A stretch of 64,000 nt of DNA, from the NCBI GenBank assembly GCA_024195265.1, contig JAJLRJ010000010.1, forward strand, positions 8,173,667 through 8,237,666, written 5' to 3'. The position numbers and the translations under genes were made by a program. The stretch comes from Dendrophyllia cribrosa (lineage: Eukaryota; Cnidaria; Anthozoa; Scleractinia; Dendrophylliidae). This document shows positions 46,801 through 52,800 of the stretch, piece by piece. The first letter of the stretch is position 1; the number at the start of each line of letters is the position of its first letter. The notes under the pieces were generated by a model that did not search any database, was not told the origin of the DNA, and saw only the letters and a list, made by a program, of their open reading frames with translations.

Positions 46801-49800
46801 TCTATTGAAGGAGGCATAAATTGCCTGACGAGTCACTCCAATCCACTGAGCCATCTCAGACATTGTTTCAAAAGTTTTCAGGGGTGGTCCGTTGGGAGAA
46901 TCATGAACTGCCAATCGATCTTGAGTTTGATTCGCAACCCGGACTTCTCTGCCTTGGAGAGTGAAAACATTCTTCCCTTCATTGATTGCCTTGTTGAGAT
47001 ACTTTGGAGTGAACTTCATAAATCTTGCAAGAGCCGCCTGTGAAGAAAATCTTTCACCGAGGCGTTCTTTTGAGAAAGCATCTATCAAAACCCACATTTT
47101 GATAGGTGTCAAAAAAATGAAAAAAAAAACCACAAGAATGTTCTCAAAGTTTTCTGGGAAAGATTTTGTGAAATGATTTTCTGGAGAAGATTTTCTGCAG
47201 AAGATTTTCATCCCACATTTGAGATAAATGACAACCTCTACAGTGACAAATGACAACCTCTACAGTGACAAGTAACCTCTACAGTGATAAATGACAACTT
47301 CTACAGTGACAAATGACAAGATGTTTTTCTGCTAAAATTTATCAGGAGATATATTTTGTTTCATTGAAAAGTTCTTTCAGGGTAAATAATTTTAAAAAAT
47401 CAAAAACAAAAAACAAAAAAACATTTTCATCACAGCTTCCTGGAAAAAACATAAATGACAACCTCTACAGTGATAAATGACAATCTTTCCAGTGTTAAAT
47501 TCAGGGGAAAACAAAATCAACCTCTACAGTGACAAATGACAACCTCTACAGTGACAAATGACAAAATGATTTCACATCACAGATGTCAAATCAAACTTCA
47601 TCTTCATCTTCATTCCTGTCTTCATATTCATCAAAAGCTGAGGCTGTTTGAACCATCTCCTCCACAAGAACTTCATCAACAATCGCTGTGATAGATTTAA
47701 CATTTCCGCAGAAAAGATGTTTAACAGAAAAGACAACTTGTCCAAAAAGTGGCATAGAGATAAGTTCTTTTTGCCTCAAGATGGGCTTCTTTTTCCCGTT
47801 GGTCAACTCCCAAAAACGACAGGAGAAATCTGTTTTGGGGATTTTTGAAGGATAAATCTTGGCGAAGATCTTTTCCTGCTCAGATTTATCTGTTTTCAAG
47901 AGAATGAAATCTTCCGCGTGAAACTTAGCAAAAGACGGAGAAAGTTTCTTCACTTCCGGTTGTTTTTTCATTGCAGCTGAACGAAGACGAGCTTCCAGTT
48001 TATGGAAAAAGGGGATGTTTTCTTCAGGGAGATTGATCCCCAGTGAAAAAGAATCTCCTTCATGAGCAAAGATTTTAAACTTTGTTCGGAGTTTCAGTTG
48101 AAGTTTTTTGTCATCGAGAGAACAGGGGAGCAGACAATATGAGATCTTTCCAGAGGTTCGTTTTTGAGGATCTTCAAGAATTATCTTGGAAACAGAGACT
48201 TTTTCAGGATTCATTTTCTTGGCGGAGAGAAAAAAAATCATTTATTTCCAAAATCCATTTCTCCATAAACTGCCTATCTTTTTCATTTTTGACTGAAAGA
48301 AAACCAGTGACCATATCAACAGCTTTCTGAAAGTTCATTTCCATTTCAACCCCTTTCATCCATGCGATTTCTTCCTCAGTCAACCCACATGCTTTATGTA
48401 AGCTGGGATGAATCCTAGTTGCATGATTTTTTATTTCAGCCAGTAGAATTTTAACGTCCCTCACAGAATAGTAATCTTGTCCATCGATTATGAAAAGTTT
48501 TTCTTTGTTCATTTTATATCCATTGGATAGAAAATTCAAAACGTGGCTTGACAAGTTTGGTCAACGAATTTGTTTATCGCAGACTTTTTATCTGAGTCCA
48601 TTTTTGGTATTCCTTTTCTTGAGCGAAAATGAAGAACTTTTTCAACCATAGCTTTCTCTTTCATCAAATCGAGAAACTTTTCCAGTCTGGGAGATGTCCA
48701 AGTGACTTCATGAGATTTTTCAGTTGAATCCAGAAAATGAGTTTTTTTCTTGCAGAGTTGATTGAAAAAAACTGTTCTGGACAAGCCAAATCTTTCCTGA
48801 ATTTCCTCTGCGGTGAAAAAATCTTCTCCATCAATCTGGATAAATGGTGACTCTTCTTCCTCCTGAATCCAAAAGGTTTTTTTGTCAGCTCTTCTGAAAT
48901 ATTTTATGTTGCCTGATTTAAGAACTCGCATAATCGTTTTTGATGGGAGTCCAGTTTGTTCACTGGCTTCTTTGAATGTGAAAAAGGTTTGCTTGTCTTT
49001 TCCTTCCTCTTGGATTGAAAACTTCATTTTAAATAGAGGAAAAATCTTTTTCCCCCATTTAAAATGTCAACTTTAGCTGCATGGAAATCATTTGCTAGAT
49101 CAACAGGATTGCGGGGATGGTCTCGACTGAAGAAAGATGAATTGGTGGAGTTTTTAGTTGAAAATCTATGGACTGGAGGTGGAAAAACAACTCAGAAAAA
49201 CCCCCTGAATTGGAAAAATAAAAAAATACAGGTGCCTATTTTGATTCCGGAAAGAAGAAAAGTGATTGTGAGAAGAAGACCTATAAAAACCATCCCCAAA
49301 GTAATAAAAAAACAAACAGAAAATATTTCAGATTGGTTGAATTGGTTGGAAAATTTAGATGATGTGGAAATTAGGAGAAGATTAAATCCTGCAGTTGAAA
49401 GATTGAAAAAACAAACCAAAGAATTGTGGGAACAAAGGTTGGTTGTGGAAGAAGGAAAATCCGCTCTGAGAGGATTTGCCAGACAATTCATCATTCAAGG
49501 AGATGATTCCCCAACTCCCCAAGATTTTCTCCAGAAAGCAAGATGGCAAATTATCAAGCTGTTGCAAGCAAATCCACAAACAAAAGTGAAATGCATTTTG
49601 GTTGTTGAGATGTCCCAAACCAGTTGGGCTTCTGGCGAGGAAATAATTGATACACCATTTTTCCATTCCCAGCAGAAAAAGAATTTGGGGAACAACGTCG
49701 AGATTGTTGATGATATGGAAAGAGAAATGATTGAAAACTTGGAAAATTTCAATCGCAGGGGAAGTAATTGGGTGTTTGAAAGAGTAATTCATTTAGAAAT

Positions 49801-52800
49801 TCATTTTGTGCGCTGGAAGCCACTGCGAGGATCTTCCTGGATTGCTTTGCCTCCAGACTTGGGGAACAAGAAAGCTGTGATCAACATGAAAAATGAAGAT
49901 GAGATGTGCTTCAAATGGTGCATTGCCAGAGCATGTAATATGGTTGCGTCCCATCCAGAAAGAATCACACCAGCTTTACGGCAACAAGCAGAAGAATTTA
50001 ATTGGGATGGTTGCAAATTCCCCATGGAAGTGACAGCAATCAAACATTTTGAAAAAAGAAATGCTGAAATTTCAGTGAATGTTTTTGGCTGGAATGGATC
50101 TGTTTTTCCCCTGCGGATATCCGAGGAAGAAAAAGAACATCATGTGGATTTGATTCTGCTGAAAAATGAATTCAAAACTCACTTTTGTTTGGTAAAGAAT
50201 TTCTCTCACCTGGCAGCCTCTCAAGTTTCACGCAATGGGCATGAAAGATTTTTCTGTAAAAGATACCTCAATTCATTTCCCAGCGTGGAAAGTTTGAAGA
50301 AACATAAAGTTATTTGCGGAGAATTTGAGGCGACAAAGATTGAAGTTCCAGGAGGCACATGCTCTTTCCAAAACTATCAAAAGATGTTGCATGTGCCAGT
50401 TGTAGGTTATGCAGATTTTGAATCCATTCTGAAACCCATAAGTGATGATTTGGGAAAGAATACTCAGAAAACTCACGAACATATTCCCTGTGGATTTGCG
50501 TTTCATCTCGTTTCCCCATTTTTGCAAATGGAACCCGTGTTGAAAAGAGCAAAAGATGAAAATGAAGAACTTCCCAAAGATTTCATTCGGGAATTGATTT
50601 TCCATGTAAAACAAGCTCAACTGAGTTTGAAGAAAAAGAAAATGTTCCCCCTGACCAACCAAGAATGGAAATCATTTCGAGAAGCCACAGTGTGTTGGTT
50701 GTGCCGAGGAGAATTCGGAGAAGATGAACTGTTTAAAGTCAGAGATCACTGCCATTTCACTGGAAAATTCAGAGGGGCAGCGCACAAATCTTGCAACAGA
50801 AAGTTTCAGCGGCCAAAATTCACCCCTGTGTTTTTCCACAATCTCCAAAATTATGACGCACATCTTTTTGTGCGGAGTTTGGGAACAGTGGATGAAGTGC
50901 TGAGCGTGGCATGCATCCCCAACAACGAAGAGAAATATATTTCTTTCTCCCTGAAGTTTGAGTTAAAAAAAGAATGGAAATGGGTGAGAGGAGAATGGAC
51001 AGAAATTCGATTTTTAGATTCCTTTAAATTTACGCTGTCGGGATTGGCATCGCTGGTGAAGAATCTTCCTAAAGAAGAACTGAAAGAAACCACCAAATTT
51101 TTTGGAGAACGCAGCGAGTTGGTATGCCGAAAAGGAGTTTATCCCTATGAATTCATGGATGGGTTTGATAAGTTTGAGAAAAAACTGCCAAAGAAAACCG
51201 CTTTTTTCTCCCGATTAAATCAGGAGAAAGTGACAGATGCAGATTTTCAACACGCCCAGAAAGTCTGAGAAGAATTTGCGATGAAAAACATGGGAGAATT
51301 CCATGATCTTTATTTGAAAACTGATGTGTTGCTCCTTGCCGATGTCATAGAAAGTTTCAGAAAACTTTGTGAAGAAAACTATGGATTGGATCCAGCTCAC
51401 TTCTTTACAGCCCCTGGAATGGCGTGGGATGCAATGTTGAAAATGACAGAAGTGAAATTGGAAATTCTGGAGGATGTGGATATGTTGTTGATGATTGAAA
51501 AAGGGATCAGAGGGGGAAACGCAAATGTATTCAAGCGATTTGCAAAAGCAAACAATAAGTTCATGAAAGATTTCAACCCCGATCAAGCTTCCAGTTTTCT
51601 GGTTTATTTGGATGCAAACAACCTTTATGGGTGGGCAATGTCGCAGCCTCTTCCAGTTGGAAAATTTCAATGGATGAAAGAAGATGAGCTTCCAAACTGG
51701 GAAAACTTTGTGAATGAAGAAGGAATTGGTTGCATTCTTGAAGTTGACCTCATTTATCCCAAAGAACTACATGACGAGCAGAATGATTTTCCCCTGGCTC
51801 CAGAAATTTTGATGTTGGGAAAAGTGTCTAAGTTAACACAAAATCTGAGGGATAAAGAAAACATGGTTTTGCATGGAGAAAATTTAAAACTTTATCTTTC
51901 CCTGGGAATGAAACTGAAAAAAGTGAAAAGAGGTATCAGATTCAAAGAAAGACCTTTTATGAAATGTTACATTGATAAAAACACAGCCCTGAGAGCCAAA
52001 GGGCAAAATGCATTTGAAAAAGATTTCTTTAAGCTGATGAACAACTCCGTATTTGGGAAAACCATGGAAAACTTGAGAAAACGAGTTTCTATTGAACTGG
52101 TGAAAGATGTTGAAAGGGCAGAAAAACTGATTAACAAGCCCAACTTCGTAGAGGTAAAGATTTTCGATGAATTTTTAATTGCGATCAAGATGCGGAAAAC
52201 GCGAGTGGTCATGAATAAACCCATCTTCGCTGGGATGTCAATCTTGGATCTGTCTAAAACTTTGATGTTCCGCTTCTATTATGGGTATGTGAAGAAAAAG
52301 TGGGAAAAATGTTCTGTCTTGTATACTGACACAGATTCTTTGGTGCTGGAGATTGAAACAGAAGATTTCTTTGCGGATATTGCAGATGATGTGCCAGAGT
52401 GGTTTGACACAAATGACTTTCCAGCAGATCATCCTGCAGTGATGAATGGACTGCCGATTGTGAAAGAAAACAAAAAAAAGATTGGGCTGATGAAAGATGA
52501 ATGTGGAGGTGCAATGCTGAAAGAATTTGTTGCCTTGAAACCGAAACTATATTCTTTCCTGATTGAAGAGAACGCAGAAACCATTGGAAAACAAAAAGCA
52601 AAAGGAGTGAAAAAATGCATGATCAAAAAGAGTTTGAGACATGCAAACTTCGTGAAATGCTTGAAAACAAAACAAACGCAAATCAGAAAACAAAGTGTAT
52701 TTCGCAGCAGGGACCACCATTTGTTCACGGAAAACATGAGCAAAATTGCGTTATCTGCCAATGATGACAAAGTTGTGATTCAGGAAAATGGAATTAACAC

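Noticed and set aside
47228..47564. CRISPR array
   Set aside because: Units are adjacent or irregularly broken, with no unique spacers of constant size and no cas genes.
51266..51268. TGA read as tryptophan by a variant code
   Set aside because: Other genes use TGA as stop (for example 35933-35935 and 52829-52831), and host nuclear genes use the standard code; a point mutation is simpler.
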